Shown one piece after another: positions 1-7,332 of a DNA stretch of 64,000 bases (position 1 is the first letter of the stretch; the number at the start of each line of letters is the position of its first letter). The notes under the pieces were generated by a model. It ran no database searches, had not been told where the DNA came from, and saw nothing but the letters and a program-made list of their open reading frames with translations. The DNA is from Vitreoscilla sp. (GTDB lineage Bacteria > Pseudomonadota > Gammaproteobacteria > Burkholderiales > Burkholderiaceae_C), in contig JADMKA010000001.1 of assembly GCA_018780145.1 (NCBI GenBank), positions 24,710-88,709 of the forward strand. Reading direction: 5' to 3'. Position numbers and translations under genes: made by a program.

Positions 1-54
1 GCCTGCCGATCCGTTCATCTTCCAGTTGCCGATCACCAGCTTGGTCGGGCTCAT
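1..54 (-). CDS. tpiA: Triose-phosphate isomerase family protein, N-terminal fragment (runs off left edge)
   Basis: Reading the minus strand from the ATG at 54-52 gives 18 codons, MSPTKLVIGNWKMNGSAG, before the window ends. KLVIGNWKMNGS is the first beta strand of triose-phosphate isomerase with the substrate-contacting Asn and Lys. The start overlaps the stop of the upstream binding-protein gene (ATGA), so it is translationally coupled as the last visible gene of the polyol operon. Seen: the motif and the overlap. Known: TIM interconverts dihydroxyacetone phosphate and glyceraldehyde-3-phosphate. A TIM paralogue (EryH) isomerises tetrulose phosphate in Brucella erythritol catabolism. The fragment is too short to separate housekeeping TpiA from an EryH-like paralogue, but its place next to dhaKL favours a pathway-dedicated copy. 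Confidence 0.85.
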   Translation of the reverse strand, partial: MSPTKLVIGNWKMNGSAG

Positions 55-1199
55 TTGACGAACTTCCCTGCCCGAGTGAAAACGGTGAGATCGACCTGCG
101 CCGGAGCACGCCGCGTCCGGCCGTAGAACGCCCCGACAAAACCGCCGAAGTCGCGCGGCGGCAGGCTGTCGAGTGCTTCGGCCACCCTGGCGGGCGTCAG
201 GTCGCGGGCTCGGCGGAGCGCGTCCACCAGCAGGTTGGCGCCCAGGTAGGCTTCCATGCTGGCGAACGACGGTTCGATCCGGTGTCGCGTGCAGAACGCC
301 TGGAAGGTGCGCCCGATGACAGTCGCCGAACTCCAGGGAAACGGAACGACCTGGGTGACCGACACACCAGCGGCCTGTGTCCCCAGGAGCTCCATCAGGG
401 CGTTGCCACCCACCGTCGACAGGGTGTAGAAGAGTCCGTTGAAGTCGGCCCGCCGGGCCGCGTCGACGAAACGGGCGCTGGCCACGTAGTCCGCACCCAG
501 CAGAATGGCCTCGGGTCGCCCCGCAAGCACGGAGGACACGGCCCCGGGCAGGCTGTAGCGGCTGCCTTCGTGGTCGACGCTGCTGATCGACGCCACCTTG
601 TCGCCACGCCCTTCGAAGGAGGCAATCAGGGCATCGCGAAGTTCCCAGCCCTGCGAGTTGTACTCGGACACCAGCGAGACTCTGCGTATCCCGATCTGGT
701 TCGTGTGCCGCGCGATGTGGTCGATCTCGTCCAGATGGCTCGCGCGCAGGTTGTAGATCCACGGCAGCACGCCCGAGCGCAGTTCCAGCGAGCCACTGAC
801 CGGCGCCACGTACGGCAGGCTCTCTTCGGCCGCGCCCCGCGCACCGGCGCGGTGGGCGCCGGCCCCGACGAAGCCGAACAATGCGACCACCTGGTGCTGG
901 CTGGCGAGCAGCTTCACGTTGACCGAGGTGCGCTCGGCGCGGTCCTCGTCGTCCAGGGTCACCAGGTCGATGTCGCGCCCACCCACCCCGCCTTGAGCGT
1001 TGACTTCAGCGAATACGGCGAGCGCAGCGTCGCGGTAGGCGATACCCACCCTGGCCAACGGGCCAGTGACCGGTGCAGACTGCCCCAGCCGGATGGGTGC
1101 GATGCCGCCGGCTCGTGTCGGGGCGGCTCGCACCCTGGTCAGGGGTGCCAGCAAGGGGGCAGTTGCCGGGACGCCGAATAGCAACGCTCTGCGCCGCAT
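51..1199 (-). CDS. Orphan branched-chain-amino-acid-type periplasmic binding protein
   Basis: A 382-residue protein of the Peripla_BP_6 / LivJ-like fold. The N-terminus MRRRALLFGVPATAPLLAPL is a signal peptide with an arginine-rich start that could be Tat type. The mature part begins IRLGQSAPVTGPLA, the usual first strand of ABC solute receptors such as LivK, followed by an N-domain with GAGAHR and VSLVSEYNSQG-type hinge strands. No LivHMGF permease or ATPase genes accompany it. It lies 7 bp after dhaK and overlaps the TIM-family gene. It may deliver a polyol or aldose to a shared permease or act as a ligand sensor, which is inference. The family is clear but the ligand is not predictable. 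Confidence 0.8.
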   Translation of the reverse strand: MRRRALLFGVPATAPLLAPLTRVRAAPTRAGGIAPIRLGQSAPVTGPLARVGIAYRDAALAVFAEVNAQGGVGGRDIDLVTLDDEDRAERTSVNVKLLASQHQVVALFGFVGAGAHRAGARGAAEESLPYVAPVSGSLELRSGVLPWIYNLRASHLDEIDHIARHTNQIGIRRVSLVSEYNSQGWELRDALIASFEGRGDKVASISSVDHEGSRYSLPGAVSSVLAGRPEAILLGADYVASARFVDAARRADFNGLFYTLSTVGGNALMELLGTQAAGVSVTQVVPFPWSSATVIGRTFQAFCTRHRIEPSFASMEAYLGANLLVDALRRARDLTPARVAEALDSLPPRDFGGFVGAFYGRTRRAPAQVDLTVFTRAGKFVK

Positions 1200-1206
1200 G
1201 GTCAGC

Positions 1207-2190
1207 TCACCAATGCAGCGCCGCCGTGTGCACGGGCGCGTCCCACAGCGACTTCAGTTCGTCGTCCAGCATGGTCACTGTCAGCGATGCACCGGCCATC
1301 TCGAGTGCCGTGGTGTAGTTGCCCACCAGCGAGCGAATGGGGACCAGGCCCTGAGCGCGCAGGCGCTCGGCGGCGCAGTGATAGAGCAGATACAGCTCCA
1401 TCTGAGGGGTGCCGCCGAACCCGTTGACATGCAGCAGCACCTCGCGGCCGCGTTCGGGCTTCAGGTCCGACAAAATGGCGCCGAGCAACTCATCCACGAT
1501 CAACCCGGCAGGCTTGATCTTGTCGCGCCTGCGTCCGGGTTCGCCGTGGATCCCGACCCCGATTTCCATTTCGTCGTCGCCGATGTCGAAGGTCGCACGC
1601 CCGGCCGCGGGAACCGTGCAGCTGGTGAATGCCACCCCCATCGACGCGGTGGCCGCGTTCACGCGGTCGCCCAGGGTCTTGCACTCCAGCAGATTGGCGC
1701 CAGCCTCGGCGGCGGCTCCCACCATCTTTTCGACCATCAGGGTGCCGGCGACACCGCGCCGCCCCGTCGTGTGCTTGGAGTTCTCCACCGCCACATCGTC
1801 GTTGACCAGCACCGTGGCGTTCTCCAGGTCCAGCATCTCGCTGGCGATCTGGAAGTTCATCAGATCACCGGCATAGTTCTTGACGATGAACAGGATGCCC
1901 CGGTCGGCATGGACGGAGGCCGCCGCGGCCAGCATCTGGTCCGGCGTGGGCGAGGTGAACACCTGGCCGGCGCAGGCCGCGTCCAGCATGCCGCGGCCCA
2001 CGAAGCCGGCATGCAGTGGCTCGTGCCCGGAGCCGCCGCCCGACAACAGAGCCACCTTCTTGCTGGCGCGCTCCGCACGGGCGACGAAAGTGGGCTCGAA
2101 CTCGACCCGCAGCAGCCCGGCATGCGCCTCCACCAGGCCGCCAAGCGACTCCCGCATCACCGAGTCGATGTCGTTGATGAACTTTTTCAT
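1207..2190 (-). CDS. dhaK: Dihydroxyacetone kinase, substrate-binding subunit DhaK
   Basis: A 327-residue Dha[16 protein letters not shown] (51-65) holds the substrate-contacting His56. NYAGD supplies Asp109 and GIHGEPG holds His215, equivalent to the E. coli His218 that binds the ketose carbonyl covalently as a hemiaminal. The subunit presents dihydroxyacetone (or another short ketose) to the nucleotide subunit DhaL. The gene overlaps dhaL by the ATGA at 2187-2190. No phosphotransferase subunit (DhaM) is nearby, so the pair is probably ATP-dependent. A C4 ketose kinase role (erythrulose kinase type) is an alternative that sequence alone cannot exclude. A second copy of identical length lies at 10068-11051. 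Confidence 0.93.
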   Translation of the reverse strand: MKKFINDIDSVMRESLGGLVEAHAGLLRVEFEPTFVARAERASKKVALLSGGGSGHEPLHAGFVGRGMLDAACAGQVFTSPTPDQMLAAAASVHADRGILFIVKNYAGDLMNFQIASEMLDLENATVLVNDDVAVENSKHTTGRRGVAGTLMVEKMVGAAAEAGANLLECKTLGDRVNAATASMGVAFTSCTVPAAGRATFDIGDDEMEIGVGIHGEPGRRRDKIKPAGLIVDELLGAILSDLKPERGREVLLHVNGFGGTPQMELYLLYHCAAERLRAQGLVPIRSLVGNYTTALEMAGASLTVTMLDDELKSLWDAPVHTAALHW

Positions 2191-2837
2191 GCTGCACCTT
2201 GCGATTCGGTCGGCTGGAGAACCGTGGCGCAGACGGCGGCAATGGTCACCTCGCAGGTCTTGCAGCCTGGGTCGATGTGCCCCAGCGCGCGCTCCCCGAG
2301 AAAGGACGCTCGCCCCTTGCTCGCGATCATGTCCTTGGTGGCCAGCATGTTGCGGGTCGCCTCCTCGTTCAGCTGAGCGCACAGCGCCGGCAACGGGGTG
2401 TCCTCGTCGACCAGCCGGATCAGCAGGCGCGACACCGGGATCAGCACATCCAGCATCGTCTTCTCGCCCACGTCGGCCTTGCCACGCTGCTTGATGGCCT
2501 CCACACCGCTCGCGAACGCCTCGGCGAATTCGGCCCGGCTGGGCTCCTCCAGGCCTTCGAGGGACTTGCCCATGGCCATGAAGAAGCTCGAGATCAGCGG
2601 CCCCGAGGCCCCGCCGATGGTGCCGAGCAGCTTCATGCCGATCTTGTGCAACGCCAGCCCTGGCGGCATGTCGCGCAGGTCGGGGCTCATCTGGACCAGC
2701 ACTTCGCAGCCGCGCCGCACATTGATGAAGTGGTCACCGTCACCAATCGCCCGATCGAGCGACTCAATCTGCGACTCGTTGTCGAGAATGGCGCGCTGCA
2801 CGGCGACAAGCGCTTCGATAATCATGGGGGTGTTCAA
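2187..2837 (-). CDS. dhaL: Dihydroxyacetone kinase, nucleotide-binding subunit DhaL
   Basis: A 216-residue DhaL. Asp28, Asp33 and Asp35 in DRAIGDGDHFIN have the D-x4-D-x-D spacing of the Mg-ATP site. GTIGGASGPL is the conserved phosphate-binding loop. The residue after DGDH is Phe rather than the usual Gly. The start is read as TTG at 2837-2835 because AAGGAG lies 5 nt upstream of it, whereas the internal ATG four codons later is about 17 nt from that site. It transfers the gamma phosphate of ATP to the ketose held by DhaK. It is the only dhaL in the window although there are two dhaK genes. Confidence 0.92.
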   Translation of the reverse strand: MNTPMIIEALVAVQRAILDNESQIESLDRAIGDGDHFINVRRGCEVLVQMSPDLRDMPPGLALHKIGMKLLGTIGGASGPLISSFFMAMGKSLEGLEEPSRAEFAEAFASGVEAIKQRGKADVGEKTMLDVLIPVSRLLIRLVDEDTPLPALCAQLNEEATRNMLATKDMIASKGRASFLGERALGHIDPGCKTCEVTIAAVCATVLQPTESQGAA

Positions 2838-2881
2838 GGTTTCTCCTTGTCTTGGGGTGGGGTCGCGTCGGAACGGCCGGT

Positions 2882-3076
2882 TCAGTGGATGGAAACGAGT
2901 TGAACGTCGGGCAACCAGAACTCGCGCCCAACGACGGTCCTGGCGTACAGGTAGTTGGCTCGAGCCCGCTCGCTGAGCGCATCGATGTCCACGCGCCCGG
3001 ACTTGTCGCAGGGAAAGACATAGGCGCGGCCCGGATCGAACAGCGCACGGAATCGCAATTGATAGAGGTCGTTCAC
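2882..3076 (-). CDS. Small conserved protein of unknown function in the polyol operon
   Basis: A 64-residue soluble protein, MNDLYQLRFRALFDPGRAYV at the N-terminus and ending in PDVQLVSIH, with no signal peptide or membrane segment. The GTG start at 3076 is chosen because AAGGAG sits just upstream; a longer reading from 3103 has no comparable site. The DPGRAYVFPCD and LSERARANYLYAR stretches look like a compact conserved family, but I cannot name a domain with certainty. It lies between the ABC ATPase genes and dhaL, with gaps of 23 and 44 bp, so it is co-transcribed. A role in kinase or transporter control is only guilt by association. Confidence 0.7.
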   Translation of the reverse strand: MNDLYQLRFRALFDPGRAYVFPCDKSGRVDIDALSERARANYLYARTVVGREFWLPDVQLVSIH

Positions 3077-3099
3077 GATCGGTCTCCTTGATATGGCGC

Positions 3100-4110
3100 T
3101 CAAGCGGCGAGACGTCGCCCGGTCGCGTCGAAGAACATGCAGCGTTCGGGCGGAAAGCTCAGCCGAACTTTGGCGCCGGGTACCAGCCCCTCATCGAGCA
3201 TCGTCCGCGCCCGCACCTCGATGCCCATGTGTTCTGCCACCACCAGGTGCTTGACCAGCGAGTACTCGATGACGGAGTAGGACTGCGCCCCGTCGCCAGC
3301 CGCGAGGACGACGTCCTCGGGGCGGATGGCGACATGCGTCGCCCGCGGGTCGGCCCACCCGGCAAACCAGGACGCGGGAAGGATGTTGACCGCGGGCGAA
3401 CCCAATCGCTGCGCGACCTCCAGCGTCTGCGGTTGGTCGTAGATCTGCAGCGGGGTTCCGATCTGCTGGATCCGGCCATGCTCCAGGATGGCGATGCGGT
3501 CCGCGAGCGTGGTCGCCTCGACCTGGTCATGGGTGACGTAGACGACAGTCGCGCCGCTGGAGCGCTGCAAGCGCTTGAGTTCGACCCGAAGCTCCTCTCT
3601 CAACCCGGCGTCGAGCGAGGACAGGGGCTCGTCCATCAGGTAGACACGCGGCTCCCGGACCAGCGCGCGCCCGATGGCAACCCGCTGCATTTCCCCGCCG
3701 GACAGGGCGGTGGATTTGCGCTGCAGCTTGCTCTCGATGTGCAACATGGCCGCGACCCGTTCGACGCGGGCACGGATCTCCGCCTCGGCCAGGCGCCGCA
3801 TGGGCGCGCGCAAAGGGAACGCCATGTTGTCGAAGACCGTCAGGTGCGGATACAGCGAGTACTGCTGAAACACGAATGCGCAGTCGCGTTGGGCCGGCGC
3901 GTTCGAGGTCACATCCTCGCCATTCATCAATACACGCCCCGCCTCGGGCGCTTCGAGGCCCGCGATGAGTCGCAAGGTCGTGGTCTTGCCGGCACCACTC
4001 GGGCCGAGGAGGACGAAGAACTCACCGTCGACGATGTCGAGCTGCATCGCGTCGACAGCCGTGACGTCGCCGAAGCGCTTGGTGATGCTCTGAAGGGAAA
4101 TGCTAGCCAT
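3100..4110 (-). CDS. ABC transporter ATPase, glycerol/polyol importer (GlpS/GlpT-like)
   Basis: A 336-residue MalK-type ATPase. Walker A GPSGAGKTTT, Q-loop VFQQYSLYPHLTV, signature LSGGEMQR, Walker B VYLMDEPLSSLD and switch His in VTHDQ are all intact. A C-terminal TOBE-like region follows from about residue 240. The start at 4110 (MASISLQ) overlaps the previous ATPase gene by 8 bp. Two different ATPase genes in one importer is the arrangement of the rhizobial glycerol transporter GlpSTPQV, so a heterodimer with the product of 4103-5209 is expected. This partner carries the canonical signature, whereas the other does not. Confidence 0.9.
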   Translation of the reverse strand: MASISLQSITKRFGDVTAVDAMQLDIVDGEFFVLLGPSGAGKTTTLRLIAGLEAPEAGRVLMNGEDVTSNAPAQRDCAFVFQQYSLYPHLTVFDNMAFPLRAPMRRLAEAEIRARVERVAAMLHIESKLQRKSTALSGGEMQRVAIGRALVREPRVYLMDEPLSSLDAGLREELRVELKRLQRSSGATVVYVTHDQVEATTLADRIAILEHGRIQQIGTPLQIYDQPQTLEVAQRLGSPAVNILPASWFAGWADPRATHVAIRPEDVVLAAGDGAQSYSVIEYSLVKHLVVAEHMGIEVRARTMLDEGLVPGAKVRLSFPPERCMFFDATGRRLAA

Positions 4111-5209
4111 GGCGCATGCTCGGTCGGTGGGCTTGGGTGGTGACACTGGGCAGCAAGCGCTCGGATTCGGCATCGAACAGCACAATGCGTTGCGTGTCGA
4201 AGCTCAGCCCGACGCGGTCGCCTTCGGCGGGCCGCACGGTCTTGTCGACCACGGCCTTCAGCACACCGGCCGCGGTCTGCAGCTCGGCGATCCAGTGCGA
4301 TCCGAAGTATTCGACGCGCTCGACGCGGCCCGGCAGCCCGGTTTCAGGCGGCTGCAGGCGCACATGCTCGGGGCGGACACCCAGCAACGCGCCCGCAGCA
4401 GCGGCTGCGGCGGCGGGAATGTCGACGCGCTGCCCATCCACGCGCACCTGGGTGTCGCCGGCTGCCACGCCGCCGTGAACCTGGAGCAGATTCATCGGTG
4501 GGCGGCCAATGAACTTGGCCACGAAGACGCACGAAGGGAAGTGGTAGATGCCCTGCGGATCGTCGGCCTGCAGGATCTCGCCCTTGTTCATGACCACGAT
4601 GTGGTCGGCCAGCGCCATGGCCTCGTTCTGGTCGTGCGTGACAAACACGGTGGTGGTCTTGAGCCGCTCGTGCAGCTTGCGCAGCTCGACGCACATCAGC
4701 TCGCGGAACTCGGCGTCCAGCGTCCCCAGCGGCTCATCCATCAGGAACGCCTTGGGTTCGCGCACGATGGCACGGCCGAGCGCCACGCGTTGGCGGTCGC
4801 CGCCGGCCAGGCCGCCAACGCGCGAGCCGAGCAGGTGGTCGATGCGCAGGATGCCGGCAACCTCCTTGACGCGCCGGTCGATCTCGGAGCGAGACACGCC
4901 TTCGTTTCGCAACGGGAACTCAAGGTTCTCGCGAACGCCCAGGTGGGGGTACAAGGCGAACAGCTGGAAGACCATGGCGATGTCGCGTTCGCGCGGCCTC
5001 AGGTAGGTCACGTCCTCGCCATCCAATGTGATGGCTCCCGAGGTCGGGAATTCGAGGCCGGCGATCATGCGCAGCGTGGTTGTCTTGCCGCAGCCCGACG
5101 GCCCCAACAGGACCACGAACTTGCCGTCTTCCAGCACGAGCGAGGAGTCGCGCACTGCCGTGAAGTCGGCGAAGCGCTTCTGCAGGTTCTTGATTCGGAT
5201 TTCAGCCAT
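4103..5209 (-). CDS. ABC transporter ATPase with degenerate signature motif (GlpS/GlpT-like)
   Basis: A 368-residue MalK-type ATPase starting MAEIRIKNLQKRF. Walker A GPSGCGKTTT, Q-loop VFQLFALYPHLGV, Walker B AFLMDEPLGTLD and switch His (VTHDQNE) are present. The signature reads LAGGDRQR instead of LSGGQ, with the usual Ser replaced by Ala and Gln by Asp. With the neighbouring ATPase having LSGGE, the pair may form one consensus and one weakened ATP site, as in other asymmetric heterodimeric ABC proteins. It lies 2 bp after the small membrane protein gene and overlaps the second ATPase gene by 8 bp. TOBE-like C-terminal domain from about residue 240. Confidence 0.9.
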   Translation of the reverse strand: MAEIRIKNLQKRFADFTAVRDSSLVLEDGKFVVLLGPSGCGKTTTLRMIAGLEFPTSGAITLDGEDVTYLRPRERDIAMVFQLFALYPHLGVRENLEFPLRNEGVSRSEIDRRVKEVAGILRIDHLLGSRVGGLAGGDRQRVALGRAIVREPKAFLMDEPLGTLDAEFRELMCVELRKLHERLKTTTVFVTHDQNEAMALADHIVVMNKGEILQADDPQGIYHFPSCVFVAKFIGRPPMNLLQVHGGVAAGDTQVRVDGQRVDIPAAAAAAAGALLGVRPEHVRLQPPETGLPGRVERVEYFGSHWIAELQTAAGVLKAVVDKTVRPAEGDRVGLSFDTQRIVLFDAESERLLPSVTTQAHRPSMRHG

Positions 5210-5211
5210 GG

Positions 5212-5406
5212 TCAGTCCTGCGGGAGCTTTCCGGCGATGGAGTAGCCGATCACGCCGGCCAGCAGCACGGTGAAGCCGTAGCTGTAGACGTCGATCGACC
5301 AGGGCTGCATCAGCATCGCCAGGCCGAGACCGATGAGTGCGGTGGTGCCGTGTTCCCACGGCGCGCGGCGCAGCCAGCGTGGCGTGGTGCGTTGGGGCTG
5401 GTTCAT
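5212..5406 (-). CDS. DUF2160-like small membrane protein of the glycerol-type ABC importer
   Basis: A 64-residue protein with a short basic N-terminus containing RWLRRAPWEHG and two hydrophobic segments, about residues 21-35 and 42-58 (TTALIGLGLAMLMQPW and GFTVLLAGVIGYSIAG). Small two-helix proteins annotated DUF2160 occur in glycerol-type ABC operons, between permease and ATPase genes or close by. Length, topology and position match. The start overlaps the upstream permease stop (ATGA at 5403-5406) and the ATPase start follows 2 bp after its stop, so translation is tightly coupled. An accessory membrane subunit or assembly factor is likely, which is inference. Confidence 0.75.
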   Translation of the reverse strand: MNQPQRTTPRWLRRAPWEHGTTALIGLGLAMLMQPWSIDVYSYGFTVLLAGVIGYSIAGKLPQD

Positions 5407-6350
5407 TTGCGGATGGCTCCGAAGGTCACGCCGCGCAGCAGGTGCTTGCGCAACAGCACGGTGAAGAACAGGACCGGCAGCAGGAACAGGGTGGTGCCGG
5501 CCGCCATCGCGGGCCAATCCAGGCCACCTTCACCGATGATGGTGGGAATGAACGGTGGCGATGTCTGTGCCGTTCCGCTGGTGAGCAGCAACGCGAAGGC
5601 ATACTCGTTCCACGCAAAGATCAGGCAGAAGATCGCCGTGGTGGCAATGCCGGTGGCCGCCTGCGGCAGAACCACCTTGACGAAGGCCTGCCAGCGCGTA
5701 TACCCGTCGACCATGGCAGCCTCCTCGTACTCGCGCGGTATCTCGTCCATGAACCCCTTGAGCAGCCAGACCGAAAGCGACAGGTTCACCACCGTGTAGA
5801 GAAGAATCAGGCCGACGTGGGTGTCGTTCAGCCCCACGTTGCGGAACATCAGGTAGATCGGGATGGCCACGGCGATCGGCGGCATCATCCGTGTCGACAG
5901 GATGAAGAACAGCAGGTCGTCCTTGCCAGGTACCCTGAACCGTGAGAAGGCGTAGGCCGCCAACGTGCCCAGCACCACCGACAGCAGTGTCGAGCCGAAG
6001 CCGATCAGCAGCGAGTTGGAGTACCGGTCGATGAATCGCGACGGACCGGCGAGGATCATCTGCTGTTCGCGCACCAGGCCTTCGTACCATGTCGCGGGAG
6101 GCGGGAGCGCCGCCAGTTCCTCGGCACTGACGCGTGACCTCGTGGTGAACAGATTCACGTAGCCGATCAACGACTGTTCTGCCACCACCTTGGGGGGGTA
6201 CGCAATCGCGTCCTGCGGTGTGCGAAAGCTGGTCATGAAGATCCAGACCAACGGGATCAGAGACACGATGGCATAGCCGACGACCAGGATGCCGGCGAAC
6301 CACTTGGCACGCGCACTCGGCTCCAGAGGGCTGTGGGGATGGTTTTTCAT
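5403..6350 (-). CDS. ABC transporter permease, polyol/glycerol type (GlpQ-like)
   Basis: A 315-residue inner-membrane permease of the MalG side of the CUT1 family. It has an N-terminal helix (WFAGILVVGYAIVSLIPLVWIFM) and about five further helices. The cytoplasmic EAA loop reads EYEEAAMVDGYTRWQAFVKV, the coupling site for the ATPases. A periplasmic insertion after the first helix (about residues 45-105) is longer than in MalG. The start at 6350 overlaps the previous permease by 4 bp. It pairs with the product of 6347-7249. Confidence 0.9.
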   Translation of the reverse strand: MKNHPHSPLEPSARAKWFAGILVVGYAIVSLIPLVWIFMTSFRTPQDAIAYPPKVVAEQSLIGYVNLFTTRSRVSAEELAALPPPATWYEGLVREQQMILAGPSRFIDRYSNSLLIGFGSTLLSVVLGTLAAYAFSRFRVPGKDDLLFFILSTRMMPPIAVAIPIYLMFRNVGLNDTHVGLILLYTVVNLSLSVWLLKGFMDEIPREYEEAAMVDGYTRWQAFVKVVLPQAATGIATTAIFCLIFAWNEYAFALLLTSGTAQTSPPFIPTIIGEGGLDWPAMAAGTTLFLLPVLFFTVLLRKHLLRGVTFGAIRK

Positions 6351-7249
6351 CGCTGCTTCACTTTCTCGAGGAAGCGCACCGCCACCAGCGACAGGCCGTA
6401 GATCGATACGAACATGATGATCGCCAGGGCCGAGGCGTATCCGGTACGCCACTTCTCGAAGGCCTCGCGCTTGAGCTTGATGGAGGACAGCTCGGTCACC
6501 GAACCCGGGCCGCCGTTGGTGAGTTGATCTACCAGGTCGAACATCTTGAAGTTCTCGATCGTGCGGAACAGCAACGCCAGGATGATGAAAGGCATCACCA
6601 TCGGCAGCGTGATGCGCCAGAACTTGGTCCAGGCCGACGCACGGTCGATCTCGGCGGCCTCGTACAGATAGGGTGGGATCGAGCGCAACCCGGCCAGCAG
6701 CAGCAGCATCACGTAGGGCGTCCACATCCAGGTGTCGACCAGCACAATGGCCCAGGGCGAAAGCTGCGTGTCGCCGAGCATCGTGAACGCACCAGGCCCA
6801 CCGAAGAAGTTGACGATGTAGTTGAAGATGCCGTACTGCGGTTCGAAGAAGTACTTCCAGAAGGTGCCCACCACTGCGGGCGCCAGCATCATCGGCAGCA
6901 GAATGGCGGTGCTCCAGAAACTGTGGGAGCGGAACCTCTTGTTGAGCAACAACGCGAGGCCGAAGCCGAGCAGCAGTTGCAGCGTGATCGACGAGACCAG
7001 GAAGTGCGCGGTCGCGCGCATGTTCTCCCAGATGGCCTCATCGTTGAGAACACGCTGGTAGTTGTCGATGCCCTGCCAGACCACCTCGGCGCTGGGCCTG
7101 TTGGCGCGGTAGTTCGTGAACGACAGGTAGATCGTCCAGAACAACGGAAAGATGTTGAACGCCAGCAGCAGCACGATGGTCGGGCCGACGAAGAGCCAGG
7201 CCAGTGCGCGGTCCGACAGGCCCTGCGGGCCGATGAGCGATTTGGGCAT
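6347..7249 (-). CDS. ABC transporter permease, polyol/glycerol type (GlpP-like)
   Basis: A 300-residue MalF-like permease with six predicted membrane segments. The EAA loop contains YEAAEIDRASAWTKFWRIT and the C-terminus ends in a helix followed by EKVKQR. The start MPKSLIGPQG at 7249 is preferred. An upstream in-frame extension to 7336 would run through a strong hairpin and into the binding-protein stop region, and it does not look protein-like. It is separated from the binding-protein gene by 83 bp holding that hairpin. It probably forms the transmembrane heterodimer with the next permease. Confidence 0.9.
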   Translation of the reverse strand: MPKSLIGPQGLSDRALAWLFVGPTIVLLLAFNIFPLFWTIYLSFTNYRANRPSAEVVWQGIDNYQRVLNDEAIWENMRATAHFLVSSITLQLLLGFGLALLLNKRFRSHSFWSTAILLPMMLAPAVVGTFWKYFFEPQYGIFNYIVNFFGGPGAFTMLGDTQLSPWAIVLVDTWMWTPYVMLLLLAGLRSIPPYLYEAAEIDRASAWTKFWRITLPMVMPFIILALLFRTIENFKMFDLVDQLTNGGPGSVTELSSIKLKREAFEKWRTGYASALAIIMFVSIYGLSLVAVRFLEKVKQR

Positions 7250-7270
7250 GATCTGCTTGGTTGGGTCGAT

Positions 7271-7296
7271 GGACCGGAGGGCGAACCCTCCGGTCC
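7271..7296 (-). promoter_or_regulatory. Intercistronic hairpin with a UUCG loop after the binding-protein gene
   Basis: Perfect 11-bp inverted repeat: GGACCGGAGGG, then CGAA on the plus strand, then CCCTCCGGTCC. The minus-strand transcript therefore folds into an 11-bp GC-rich stem closed by UUCG. No T-run follows on the minus strand, so it is not a standard terminator. It lies between the binding-protein stop (7333) and the first permease start (7249), where ABC importer operons often carry RNA hairpins that stabilise the upstream message and keep the binding protein more abundant than the permease. Confidence 0.75.
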
Positions 7297-7332
7297 CGGT
7301 GTTCGCGCCGTGGGCCGCGAACACGTCTTGCC

